From assembly GCA_024138025.1 (NCBI GenBank), contig JAMXBD010000401.1:124001-188000 (forward strand): a stretch of DNA of 64,000 bases. The letters are read 5' to 3'. Made by a program: the position numbers and the translations under genes. A model generated the notes under the pieces. That model was given only the letters and a program-made list of their open reading frames with translations, was not told where the DNA came from and did not search any database. The stretch is from Combretum micranthum (Eukaryota; Streptophyta; Magnoliopsida; Myrtales; Combretaceae). Shown here piece by piece: positions 49,340 to 61,024 of the stretch (the first letter of the stretch is position 1; the number at the start of each line of letters is the position of its first letter).

Positions 49340-50312
49340 ATGTGATTTCGACCTAAGATGACCATCCATCTTCTTGCACAGAAATCCTATTTCCTTAGGT
49401 GGTGTCATTGGTCGCTTCCTGATCTCCTTGATTCTTTCCTTCTAGTCTACTACTGTAGTGGGGGTTCGAGACCTGCTCCTCAAGAATCCACTTGGTTCAT
49501 AAACGTTCCTCCAGTGCAGATTATTTCTCCTTCTTTCTTCCTTAGAGTTGGAGATCATCACAGGGTTGTTTCTTGTAATCGTCTCCATGGGAACATCTTG
49601 GCTTAACCTTCAAGGAGGTACTAGGCTAGGAATTAAAGGACTATCCTACCAAAGAGATGCGGATGGAGTTTCCTCAAGTTCTGGGTCCTTGTCTGGGTCT
49701 TCTTCGGGATCTCCTTCGATTTCTCCATTTCCCTCGTTCTCCTGAGCATCTTCCATAATAAAGTCCTTGTTCGGGATTACATCTAGTTGCATTCCGATGG
49801 AGTTTGGTTAGGTGCAGCATTCCGATGGAGTTGGAACGATACGTTTATAGGCGGCATACCAGTAGAAACATTCTTTCGCATAAGCTTTTAACCAGTCGCT
49901 GTGGTTTGCTAACTCGTCATGTGCATAAATGTTGAGGGGTCCTAGCTTGTTTCATGTTCGAAAGTCTGGGATCTTTCAGGTTCCTTCGTTCTTTAAGATA
50001 AAGGTCATTTCTTGCAACATGGTTTCCTTATACATAAAGACCATCATCCTTTCAACTACATAGATTACCTCTACGTCACTCCACTTTTGTCTCCTAAAGG
50101 CATCAAATCTCAGCTCTTCAGGCAGATTCCTCCATAGAGAATATTTGAAACCCTTCCTCCAAAGCTTAAACATCTCCTTGGCGGTTTGAGGTCTTCCTAC
50201 CAGCACGAATTCTTCACATAAGACTCTCAACCTAAGGCGGTAGTCCACAAAAGTCTCATATGGGTCCTTAATGAAATTTCGGGCTTTTTCCTTTACTTCG
50301 AGGAAGGTTAAC
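49340..50312 (-). pseudogene. unassigned ORF between PBS and gag of element 2
   Basis: About 100 bases after the PBS the minus strand opens a frame of over 100 codons (50312-49976) reading FLEVKEKARNFIKDPYETF, VDYRLRLRVLCEEFVLVG, KEMFKLWRKGFKYSLWRNLP and VIYVVERMMVFMYKE. Further on, in shifted frames, are YAHDELANHSDWLKAYAKE followed by CFYWYAAYKR (about 49915-49840) and an acidic run EDAQENEGNGEIEGDPEEDP (about 49755-49690). The composition is protein-like, rich in charged and aromatic residues. The first part faintly recalls the helical C-terminal half of a Gag capsid, but the ordinary Gag capsid is encoded separately downstream. I do not recognise it. It could be an N-terminal Gag extension or an extra ORF. 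Confidence 0.5.
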
Positions 50313-50414
50313 TATCCAATAGAACAAAAATATGATCAGATCTTAAGCTCAAGTTCTACCTTCTTATTACCTATCTTAAGGTCTATTTCTACTATCTTTT
50401 ATCTTAAAACTTAT

Positions 50415-50426
50415 GCTCTAATACCA
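50415..50426 (-). other. primer binding site of element 2
   Basis: Reverse complement TGGTATTAGAGC, eight bases from the LTR, matches the initiator tRNA-Met site of element 1 with one C-to-T change. Confidence 0.88.
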
Positions 50427-50434
50427 ACTTAAAC

Positions 50435-51331
50435 TGTCATGCTCCTGAGGGTATTCTAAACATGGCAGTTCGTCGCACATATTATTGAAGCTAATGAATG
50501 AAAACCTTAGTCACACAGGAGCTTTGATATCATATGCAAGGCGTGCTTCTAAGATAGTAGAAGACTCACAGGGGTATTATGTTTAAGTAGATAATAAAAG
50601 CATACAAGATTTTATATAGATAAACATGTAATATTCATTAGAATAAAAGTCTCTTAAAACTTCTTAGGGGCATTCCCCCATTCTAATAGTCTTGTTCAAC
50701 TAAGACAGTATCAAAATATACATAAATGTAACATAAATCTACTATAGAGATTTTTCTTAGAAGTCTACATTCAAAACTAAATACATATAAACTTCTCCGA
50801 AAAATCCGAGTAGCTTTGGCTCATACCTGACAAAAGGGGCTCCTTGGTGCCAACCACAAGTAATCGTATTGTAACAAAAAGCTATAGGAGAATAAGAAAA
50901 ACTAGTTTAGTGAGATAACTCCCATCTACAAAACTTATCGGCTCCTACTTGCTCTGCAGACTTACCGGCTCCTACTTGCCCATGTAGACTTTCCGGCTCC
51001 TACTAGCCACTACAACTCCTCGTTTCCTTACACGAAGAATAGTAATGAAAAATAAACAAGACTCACAAATATGATATGCATGAATCGTTTTCAATGTTGG
51101 GTTATTCCATTACTATCGAGTTCAAGTTAAAGGTAATCAAAAAAATATTCATCATATCATTGCAAGAAAACATAAATTATTCATCAATTCCTCCTTTGAT
51201 ATTCTTATCTTTTATTCAATCAATCATAAATCCAAATCACACAAGATTTTTTATTTATCTTTTTCCTTATTTTCTAGTGCTACTACTTACAAGCATAAAC
51301 AAGGAAATGTAACTAGTAAGGGATTAACTAT
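50435..51331 (-). repeat. element 2 5' LTR, 3' part only
   Basis: On the plus strand it opens TGTCATGCTCCTGAGGG and matches 35714 onward to the phrase TAGTAAGGGATTAA (compare 36918). There it stops and an unrelated LTR end begins. About 2.6 kb, including U3 and the promoter, are missing. Confidence 0.87.
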
Positions 51332-51747
51332 CACGCATCGAGGGTACCCTAGTAGGAGTAGACAAGTCACACCTAAATACTATCACTAGATTACCTTCGG
51401 AGAGTGACATGTTGTCTAAAATAACAGGATCTTTTAGTTACTTCGATAAGAAATGATAAATACATGTAAGAAATAAATTAGTAAATAATTGCTATCTTAA
51501 TCATAAAGTATCATACATTATTATAAACCATGTAGTCTTCCTGTAATTCTCTACATATATAATAGATAAGATAACACTAGCTAATCAAATCTAGGAAAAT
51601 ATAAACCATTAATCCCAAATAGAACCATAGGCTTCCAGCTCTTAAGCCCTTACCGGAGCCATGTTTCTGAAAGTAACTAACCAAGGTCGAAGCGTAAACC
51701 TGAAAAGACTATTGGAGTATGAGCGAAACCACGGTTCAGTAAATAGC
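51332..51747 (-). repeat. terminal fragment of another minus-strand LTR
   Basis: It begins TATCACGCATCGAGGGTACCC, a variant of the shared LTR terminus, and continues with diverged leader text to GTTCAGTAAATAGC, where the coding region of element 3 starts abruptly. Neither end shows a target duplication, so it is a deletion or recombination scar. Confidence 0.6.
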
Positions 51748-52235
51748 TAAGCCCTTAACTCAATTGACACAAAGAGCGAAAAGTTTGTTTAGACAGATAA
51801 ACGAGAACAGAGTTTTCAAAAGTTGAAACAACGGTTAGTATCGGCACAAATTTTAGTTCTACCAGACCCACAAAAGTCTTATACGGTGCATAGTAACACT
51901 TCAAGGAATGGCCTTGGGTGTGTACCAATGCAAGAAGGCAAGGTTATTGCCTATTCCTCTCGACATTTAAGACCTCATGAGCAGAACCATCCTACGCATG
52001 ATCTGGAATTGGCCACAATTGTCTTTGCCTTAAAACTTTGGAGATATTATCTATATAGGCAAAGGTGTGAAGTATACACGGATCACAAAAGTCTTAAGTA
52101 TTTATTCACACAGAAGGAATTAAATACGAGGCAAAGAAGATGGATTGAACTGATAAAGGACTATGATTTGGGAATAAATTACTGTCTAGGAAAAGTGAAT
52201 GCAGTTGCACATGCCTTAAGTCAGAAAAATTATTA
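51748..52235 (+). pseudogene. element 3 RNase H remnant
   Basis: [20 protein letters not shown], then [37 protein letters not shown] and [17 protein letters not shown]. The first catalytic Asp of HSDAS is Asn here. The frame is open from 51823 to 52236 and ends with TAA after ALSQKNY. Confidence 0.87.
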
Positions 52236-53433
52236 AGAAGTAGCTGCTTTAATCACAAGTCAAAGAGATCTGATATGAGATTTCGAAAAGCTAAGAATTG
52301 AGTTCGTAGACCAAGGTGCAAAGCTTGAAATAGCTAATCTGGTATTGGAACCAACCTTGATTGAAAGGATCAAAGAAGCCCAAAGGTATGATGAAATAAT
52401 ACAAAGGATTAAAAAGGAAACTCAAGAAGGAAAATACCTGGACTTTGCAATAGATGGCGAGGATGTGGTCAGAATGAGGGGTAGATTGTGTATGCCCAAA
52501 GATGGGGAACTAAGAAAAGAGATAATGACTGAAGCCCACAACTCCGATTACACTATGCATCCTGGAGGTACCAAGATGTACTAGGATTTGAAAAGCCACT
52601 ATTAGTGGAATGGCATGAAAAGGGATATAGCATATTATGTAACGAAGTGCTCGTTTTGCCAACAAGTGAAAGTAGAACACCAAATGCCAGGAGGATTATT
52701 AAATCCTTTACCTATCCCTGAATGGAAGTACGATCAGATATCCATGGACTTTGTATGTGGTTGTCCAAAGATTTCTTTAGGTTGTGATGTCATATGTGTA
52801 ATAGTAGATCGGTTAACTAAGTCAGCGCACTTCTTACCTATAAACATGACATATTCAATGGACAAGTTGGCTAAGATCTACATTTGAGAAATTGTGCGGC
52901 TACACAGCATACCAGCATGAATCCTTTCAGATAGGGGCCCAAGGTTCGTGCCCAAGTTCTGGACAAGTCTACAGAAGAGTTTAGGTACAAAGTTGCACTT
53001 CAGTACTGCATGCCACCCTCAGACAGATGGACAGTCTGAGCAGACAATCCAAACCTTGAAAGACATGTTAAGAGCCTGTGTTTTAGAATTCAAAGGGAAC
53101 TGGGATAACCATATACCCCTCATCGAGTTTGCTTACAACAACAGCTATCACTCGACTATTCAGATGCCACCCTACGAAGCCCTATATGGACGTTGTTGTA
53201 GATCCCCTCTGTTTTGGGATGATGTGGAAAAACTTGCTATCAGGCAGAATTGGTACAAGAAGTGGCCGATAAGGTGAGGGTGATCCAACAGAAAATGAAA
53301 AGAAGCTCAAGAAAGGTAGAAGAGTTGAGCGGATTTAAAAAGAAGAGAGATCGAATTCTAAGTGGGTGACCATGTGTATCTAAAGATAAATCCAATTAAG
53401 AGCATAAGAAAGGTACGAACCCAAGGGAGCCTG
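52236..53433 (+). pseudogene. element 3 integrase remnant
   Basis: The region reads MEPTLIERIKEAQRYDE, the zinc-binding HNSDYTMHPGG and CSFCQQVKVEHQ, then the catalytic SMDFVCG, SDRGPRF and DGQSEQT, so all three acidic residues of the DDE triad remain. Stops (in KMY-DLKSHY-WNG, after KIYI and after SIPA) and a frameshift near 53277 inactivate it. The nested LTR at 53434 enters just before the GPY/F module. Confidence 0.87.
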
Positions 53434-56400
53434 TGTCACGCCTCGAAGGGTACCCTAAACGTGACAATCCACCGTATACAATATTAAAGCCTATGAATGA
53501 AGGCCTTAGTCACACGAAGGCTTCCATGCTATGTACAAGGTGTCTAACACATGGATGAGACACATCGAAGTGATACATTTCATATTGATACAACTTGAGT
53601 AACAACGTAAAAGAAATATAATTCATTATACTTCAATTACAATTCATCAAAAGATTTCACTACATAAAACTATTACAAAGCAATTCACAAAACCTAGCTA
53701 ATATCTTCAAGTACTCTTACTTCTTACTAGAATCCTGAAGTCATATTCAGCTCTAACCATCTCAGTCCCCACGTAGCATTCTTGAGCTAACATGTTTAAT
53801 CAAACATCTATTGGGGTATAAGCTACACTAGCTTAGTGAGAGTTTCCTTAATTTCGCACCATAAAAAGAAAGTTATAAATCATTCATATGCTATGCATGA
53901 ATAAACACATGAGCAAACAATTATGTATGGGTATCCGGAACTCATACACAGAACAGATTTACACCCTCCGGACCAAGGGTTAGGGATGGTATTGAAAGTC
54001 TACACGACCGCTGCTAGTCCACAAAGCCCCCCAAGCTCATAGTACTCGACTCAACTAGGCTCATACATGGAATGCATCCCAAATGCACTTTGGTTCCCTA
54101 TGAATGAGCTCTGATACCGAGTCTCATTATCCAAATGAGTCCTCATACCATACCGATCGACCTGTGTAGGAGTAGCATGCTACCAAATCTAACATGTCCG
54201 ATGTGATGCATGACCAATTTGTTTTTGCTTAGGTTAGATTATTCATATATTCTTTAGAGTGACCAACCAATATCATACACATAAACAGAAATAATATAAA
54301 CAGTGTAGTTATCCAATCGATTCATGGTTTTGATATACTTTAGTATACTTTGGCATACATACATCAAAGTCTTATCATCTATCTCATCCCCATTCATATC
54401 GGTTTTTATCTTGTTCCTATAATTCTAATGCAACTAGTTATAAGCACAAACAAGATAACAAAATACGAGGAAAACTCACTCAACCATTAGATCACCGGTC
54501 TCTTAATAGAAGTAATCCGATGGTAGGGAATCATCGATTTTGGGGTTACCTAAAAAGGAAGAAATACCCTAATAAGTATTTCATCCCTTAACTAATCCAA
54601 ACTATTTAACAAAACTAGTAAATTTGCAATTCTCGTCCTACACGAGAATTCCAACTTAAAACGGCCATAACTTTGTCGTTTTAACTCAGAATTTAGCAAA
54701 TTATAGATCGATTTCTATCTACTTCGAAAGATCTACCTAATTCTAATATCATATTTAAGTTTTGAAAACTTTTAAGCTTCTAAAAGATCTAATCAGTTCA
54801 GATCAGTAGCGAAAATAATTTTAGAAATTGATTTTGTGAAAGTTCATGAAGTTTCTATTATCTAAAGCAAGTATACCTGCAACATGAACAAGCTTCTATC
54901 ATAAATGATATCTCATGAGATATATATACACATGATCTTGTTGATATTTAATAAAAGAAATTTTTAGAACATTTTTTCTTTGTAAGACTTTCTGAAAAAT
55001 CAACTTAGAAAGGCTAGTCTTGTATTTTTGACAATCCCCACTTGTTTTTAGAAAAATTCCTTGATAAAATTTATTTGTTCTTGTTAAAATTATTCATTCA
55101 TTATGTATATTTCCCAAGGATTTTTTTTTCAATAAAAATTCTCATTTTACACTTTGTAAACATGTTTTTAAATATGGTTCATCCAAAAATTCGAATTTTG
55201 TAAAAATTATTTTAGTGGTGATTCCTTTAAGAAAACTCATTTGATACTTAGAAACTTAAGGCTCAACCATACCTAGCCACTAAGGAGTTCATTTCTTTAA
55301 TAAAACTTCTATTTTGAGTTTGAAAAATATGGGTTTTCATACCATTACTCCATTATTACGAATTTCTTAAAATGACAAACAACTCAAATTTTCCTACTTT
55401 ATTTCTACTCCTTGTTCTATATGTTTTTCTTAGCAAATCCCATCTCAACTTATAAAAATCTTTACTTAATGATATCTATGACCTATACTCTTCATTTTTC
55501 ATATAAAACACAAGTTTTGGAGTTGATAAAAGGGTTTTTAAGGCATGGTCTTGAAACCATCCGAATTTACAAAAGGTTAGGATAAACTCAAATTTTATAT
55601 CTTGTAATCTCTTCCTATTTTGAGAATCTCTATTAGTAGATCTACCATTTACTTATCAAAAACATCTATTGATACCTATTACATAAGCCTTTCATTTCTT
55701 AAACAAATCCTTCATTTTAGTGTTGAAAAATAGGTTTTCAAAATTGGTCTTGGTTGAGATCCGAATTTAAACATTTGTTTTTGGACATATCTTTTGATAA
55801 AATCCATCTAAACTTATGAAAATCCATCCCCTACATAACCTATCTTAAGAGCCTTCCATATCTTCAATAAAAACTTTATTTTTGAGTTGGAAAACATGTT
55901 TTTAAACTAAGCCATGGCCTAAATCCGAAAATAGAATTTTTTTTTTGAAAAATAATCTTTGAACCATATAAAATGAAGTCTTGATGATATATAACCATTA
56001 AGCCTTCATTATTTCAAGTAAAACTTCCATTTTGACACTTGGAAAGTGATTTTTAAATGTGGGTCTTGCCCAGATACGAATTTCACCATTTTTGTTTGAG
56101 TTCAAAACCAAGATCTACACTTTCTATGAACATAAATATAAAAGAAATCCATGGTAGTAAACTATAAACTCATAGATCTAAACTTTACTCATCAAAATCA
56201 TTCATTTATGATATCTATTCCCTAAGCTCTTCATTTTAAATGAAAAATACACATTTTGAAGTTAAAAAATAGCTTTTCTAAATATGGTTCCTTTTTTACC
56301 CGAATTTTCAAAAATGATTTTTGTTGAACTTAAAACAAAAGTCGAATGCATTTATGAACTTAAAAAACCAGATCTAGTTTACTATACTAGTTATAAATGC

Positions 56401-57874
56401 ATGAACACTATGATGGGTATGTGAATGATGAATATATGCACAAATCATTAGCAATAACAACATAACTTGAAAATAAAACAAGATAATAGTAAAATAACTT
56501 TAAATAACAAGATCTAAAACATTATGATGGTAAGGATCTCATGTTCAAGTGTTTCCACATCCTTAGCTTGAAGCTCACGGGGATTTTTATGTGGAATTAC
56601 ACATGAATGAACTTGCCATTACATGTTTTTAAGATATTAAGGTATAAATCTATTACATATTGGTTGTGTGGAGTAAGAAATTTGAAAGAAAAACAAAGTG
56701 TGTGTGTGTGTGTGTGGATTAGGGTTTGCTTTGTTTAAAGAAAAGAAAATAAAACAAATTGGAGAGAGGGAAAGAGGGAGGTGAGGCGCCGGTTTCATGA
56801 AGAAGGAGAGAGAGAGGAGTGTTGTGTAAGTTTTGGAATTAAATAAGTAATTTAAATGATAAAAGTTATATTGGAAAAGTAATTTGTAAGAAAAATGATG
56901 TAATTATAAGGGTGGGGTGTAAGGAGTAAAAAATAGGTTATAGGTAGTTGTACTTGTAAATAGTGTAGAAGAATCAAAAAGTAGATTAGACATTTAAAGT
57001 ACCGGTAGTAATGAAAATACGGTAAAAAGATTATAACTGTAATTTTTATAATCCAAAAAATTATATAACAAATATATTTGAAAATCTTATGAAATTATGA
57101 GTCTAACGGTACTAATATCATATATTTAATATTTCGAGCCCCGGCGTACGCTTGTTGAAGTCTATACCCGATCGGGTTCGAAATAGATCAAAAATTCACT
57201 AATCTTATTTTTTAAAGCATCCTAGTATTATTATGAACCAAACTACACCCTTTACTCATATTCCGACTTCTTGGTTTAGGAATACGGAATTGCTAGATCT
57301 AAACTACTAGGGTTTCTTGGGAATTAGTTGACTTAGGTTTTCCGGTTGACTTTCCGGTTTAGGGTTTGAACTTGATATTATCCTAAAAATTAGGGTTTTA
57401 CATGAACTACTATATTCCACTTAAGGTTCTCGAGTGATTTTCCGGTTTAGATCTTTACCAATTTCAAAACTAAGGGTTCTGTTTATACAATACATTTAGT
57501 TTGAGAAATTTATTTTAAATTTTATTTTTGTAAGTATTTAATATCTCTTAACGTTTTCAGAATTCTTGAATTGGGTTTTATTTTCGAAGGTTTATCGTTA
57601 TTTAATTTTTAATAATTTTTTTTGAGTTCTATATTACTTGATTTTACAAGTCAAAGTTAAGTATGGAATTTATCGTACGTAGTGGTTTTGAATTTGAAAA
57701 CTGTTGAGTCCTTATTTTATTTTTAAGGAATCTTATTTTCTCAAGATTAAGAAATTTCTGAATTCGTTCGTGTTTAAGGTTAGTCGAAGTTTGGTTTTTA
57801 ATTTGGAATCATTTTTAGAGTTTATTTCTGATGTTTATTTTGAAATTATTTACTTAAATTTTTCGGAGCTTACA
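53434..57874 (-). mobile_element. nested solo LTR, A-B-A mosaic, minus strand, imperfect TSD
   Basis: On the plus strand it opens TGTCACGCCTCGAAGGG and closes CGGAGCTTACA, 4441 bp. Flanks are GCCTG (53429-53433) and AACTG (57875-57879), matching at three of five bases, as expected for an older insertion. Read in sense, the first 470 bp are A-type. Then at about 57401 the text restarts with TGTAAAACCCTAA, a complete B-like LTR beginning, and from about 54780 to the 3' end it is A-type again. It has the hairpin at 53924-53948, the 29-nt block at 54656-54684 and a (TG)n array near 56699. Confidence 0.88.
53707..54487 (-). CDS. candidate 30-codon leader ORF, third A-type copy (54487-54480 joined to 53791-53707)
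   Basis: ATGGTTGA is followed by GTGAGT. The joined frame starts M-V-E-L-A-Q-E-C-Y-V-G-T-E and stops after 30 codons, as in the other A copies. The acceptor dinucleotide AG has become AT in this copy, so splicing at the same place would be lost even though the frame is still open. Confidence 0.25.
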
Positions 57875-58258
57875 AACTGAGTCCAAGGTATATTGGACCG
57901 TTTCAAATCTTGGAAAGAGTTGGAGACTTAGCGTACTGGCTAGCCCTACCACCAAACTTATCAGGAGTTCATAACGTGTTCCATGTGTCGGTGTTAAGGA
58001 AATATGTACCCAACCTTGAAAGGATTTTGGAATTGGAACCCATTCAGCTAAAAGAAAATATGACCTATGAAGAACATCCCATAAGGATTCTGGATAAGAA
58101 AACCTAAAAGCTTCAGAGCAAAGAAATTCAGTATGTCAAGGTGTTGTGGAGAAACCATGCCTCCAAGGATGCAACTTGGGAACATAAAGAAGAAATTTAG
58201 AGGAAGTACCCCGAGTTGTTTGAAAGATAAGGTACGTCAGTTTAGTTTTGAGGACAAA
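57875..58258 (+). pseudogene. element 3 integrase C-terminus with chromodomain-like tail
   Basis: The frame reads GPFQILERVGDLAYWLALPP, NLSGVHNVFHVSVLRKYV, YEEHPIRILDKK, a stop, then VKVLWRNHASKDATWE, a stop and RKYPELFER. The two stops apart, this is the best preserved GPY/F and chromodomain-like segment in the window. It continues the integrase interrupted at 53433. Confidence 0.88.
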
Positions 58259-58775
58259 TGTCACGCCCCATAGGGTACCCTATATGTAACAATCCGCCAC
58301 ATGCCATACAAGATTCCCGAATTACCGCCTTAGTCCTTCGAGAGTCTCATATAGATGTAAGGCGTACCTTTACGACAATAGAATACAAGTCCGAATGGAG
58401 ATAAAAGCTCAACTTGGCATACATTAGCAGTAGGATATAACTCATGAAATATAAATAAATATTACATTTACTAAGGGGCATTCCCCTGCAAAAGAATATT
58501 CAATAGCCTTATATAGTCATCCAAAGTCTTAAAAGTTTCCTATGGAAGTCTAAACAGAAATTTAACTTCTAAGGGAAACTCCTAGCTCCTGTACCTGCAC
58601 AGTTGAGTCATGCTGCCTAAGCCATAAATTGGGTAGCTGCAAAAGAAAGAAACTGTAGGGACGTAAGCTAACTAGCTTAGTGAGTGAAATCTTCCACAAT
58701 AACATTTATGTCACAACAATTCAAGCAAGTGATTAATCAAGCAAGTGAATGCACCAAACACATGAGAACAACAAA

Positions 58776-58800
58776 CATATGACCATTCGGAAATCATATG
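58776..58800 (-). other. conserved hairpin (B-type, minus strand)
   Basis: In transcript sense CATATGATT pairs with GGTCATATG (two G-U pairs) around the loop TCCGAAT, the same 9-plus-7 geometry as at 1850-1874. Confidence 0.6.
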
Positions 58801-58868
58801 TGGATGGAATTACGCCCTCCATCCCGGGTTAGCAGATTAACGAATACTGTGGTACTAACATTATGCAG

Positions 58869-59000
58869 TTTCTGGTTCACGGGTAACCGAACAATTATTT
58901 CGTTTCTGGATCACGATTAACCGAACAATAAATTTCGTTTATGGATCACAATTAACCGAACAATTATTCTTGTTTATGGATCACGATTAACTGAACAATG
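58869..59000 (-). repeat. four 34-35-bp tandem units in a B LTR
   Basis: Units start TTTCTGG or TTTATGG at 58869, 58903, 58938 and 58973 and share GGATCACGATTAACCGAACA. The B-type LTR at 1-2401 has diverged GATCGTGATCCATAA repeats at the same place (about 1650-1790). Confidence 0.8.
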
Positions 59001-61016
59001 CTAATGCTCCTTCCCATTATGATATGCATATGTCAGAATTTGGCATTAATCCAAATAGTCGATTAAGTCATTTTATTCAAGCGATCAAACAATTTCTCAA
59101 ACAATACATCATAACTAACTACACAACCATAATTTATCACCCGGTTTCGATATTCTTATTTTGAGTTCTCATATCATCATCAACATATAATTTCCCATTA
59201 TTCACAATCATACATATTCAATTCATTTGGCCTACATTCTAGTGCACTAATTATCAAGCACATACAATAAATGAATTGGGAAGAGAAACTCACTTAGCCA
59301 TGGGTTTGCCAGTCTTTTAATAGTAATAGTCCGGAGGTAAGGATTCAACATCCTCGGGTTTGCCTAATCATAAAAGAAATACTCTAATAAGTATTCTACC
59401 ATCTAAAAACACCAAAAACTCTAAAACAACTTAGTGAAATCGAAATTTGCGTCATTTCCGAAATTCCGATTTAAAATGGCCATAAGTTAGTCGTTTTAGC
59501 TCGGAATTTGGCAAATTTTATATTGATTTCTATCTACTTCGAAAGAGCTTTCTAATTAAATGAAGTTTAAATCAAGTTTTGAAAATATCTAAGCCTCAGA
59601 AATGAAGGATCAGATCTATCCAGCGGTTATGTTAATTCCAAAAATGTGATTTTCATGAATGCTCTTGAGATTCCTAAGTGAAAAATGAAACTAAGTGCCA
59701 TGGTAATGAATTTCCCTATCATGAATGTCATGATATGAACTCTTAGGTGCCTAAGTTCTTATAACTTTTTAGATTTAAAGAATTTAATTAACTTTTATCT
59801 TAGGACACTATTTCATGCCATTATTTAACAAATAAATTTGCTACACTTGGTCACACTTACTTATTATAAGGATTTTCTTTAGGAAAACTCCACTTTCTTT
59901 AAAGAAATTTTGACCTTTATATTAGCTATATCCTAAGGCCTTTATTTCTTTGATTAAATCTTCATTCATAAACTTTTAAGTGAGTCTTATACTAAGGTGG
60001 TTACAAAAATCCGAATTTAGCAAAATTTATTTTTAAGTTGATTCTTTCAAGAAAAATGCATTTTATACTTAGAACTTTAAGTATTTATTTTACCTATACC
60101 CTAAGGACTCCATTTATTTAAGAAAATACCATTTTTGAAGTTGGAAAACTAGTGTTTTCTAACCATCTATTCATTATTGCGAATTTTGCCTACAAGACTT
60201 TCAACTCAAAACTTCTATTGGACTTCATCTCTTGTTTTAAATATTTTCTTTGGTAAAAACTCATTTAAACTCATGAAAAATATCATCAAATATTATCTAT
60301 CATCTATAGACTTCATTTTTCTTGAAAAATACATGTTTAGAAGTTGGTAAAAGAGTTTTTAAACTAGGTTTCTTAAGTCATCTGAATTTACACTAGCTCA
60401 TTTCTTGAAAAGTGGTTTCCTTTTTGGTTTCATTAACTCATCTAGCTATAGATCTATATACTAGCAAGGTTATTTACTCAAGACAAAAGCATTGATGACC
60501 ATTAATGCACATAAACTCAAAATAAATAAGAGATCTTAATTGCCTACATGAATATGAGTGGTAAAATGATAGATCTACTATATCAAGTGCTTAAATAGGT
60601 TTTGAAAACATAAAAACTACATTTTTATGAAAGATCTTTTGTTCAAAACACTTTTTGATGAATGATCATGAAGCTTATGGCATGAAAGCTTGTTTAAATA
60701 CAAGATCTACTTTGTAATGGTTTGATATTCTTGTATTGATATTTCCTTGTCCCTAGCAAGAGATCATGGGGACATTTAGTTGGAAATATCTAAGAATATC
60801 CTTGCCATTACAAGGATCTAAAGATAAGGAAGCAAGGTTCTTTTTACTTAAAGTAAAAAATGGAAGACAAATGAAGAAAAAAAGAAAGTTGTGTGTGTGT
60901 GTGTATGAGCCATAGGGGCTCATGGCAATAGGGTGGAGAGGGAGAGGATTTGACAGCTTTTTACCTTTTGTGAAATTTTGAAGTGAGAAGAATGAAGTGA
61001 GAGAGAGAAAATGTAG

Positions 61017-61024
61017 TTTATATA
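61017..61024 (-). promoter_or_regulatory. TATA box of the nested B LTR
   Basis: TATATAAA on the minus strand, 702 bp into the LTR and followed by a CT-rich leader. Confidence 0.6.

Larger units (their letters stand above)
35712..51331 (-). mobile_element. element 2: Ty3/gypsy chromovirus (Tekay-like), minus strand, dead, both outer ends lost
   Basis: The 3' LTR (35712-39230) and truncated 5' LTR (50435-51331) enclose, on the minus strand, a PBS, an unassigned ORF, gag, protease, RT, RNase H, integrase and PPT. A solo A LTR (42356-47233) interrupts the protease. The LTR ends that would have carried the target duplication are both gone: the 3' LTR lacks its last 55 or so bases and the 5' LTR stops after 897 bp. 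Catalytic residues are lost in protease (DTG to DIG), RT (FIDD to FIND) and integrase (SDRDP to SNQEP). Confidence 0.88.

Noticed and set aside
58869..59000. CRISPR-like array of spaced repeats
   Set aside because: The 35-bp units are adjacent, without unique spacers, and lie inside a plant LTR.
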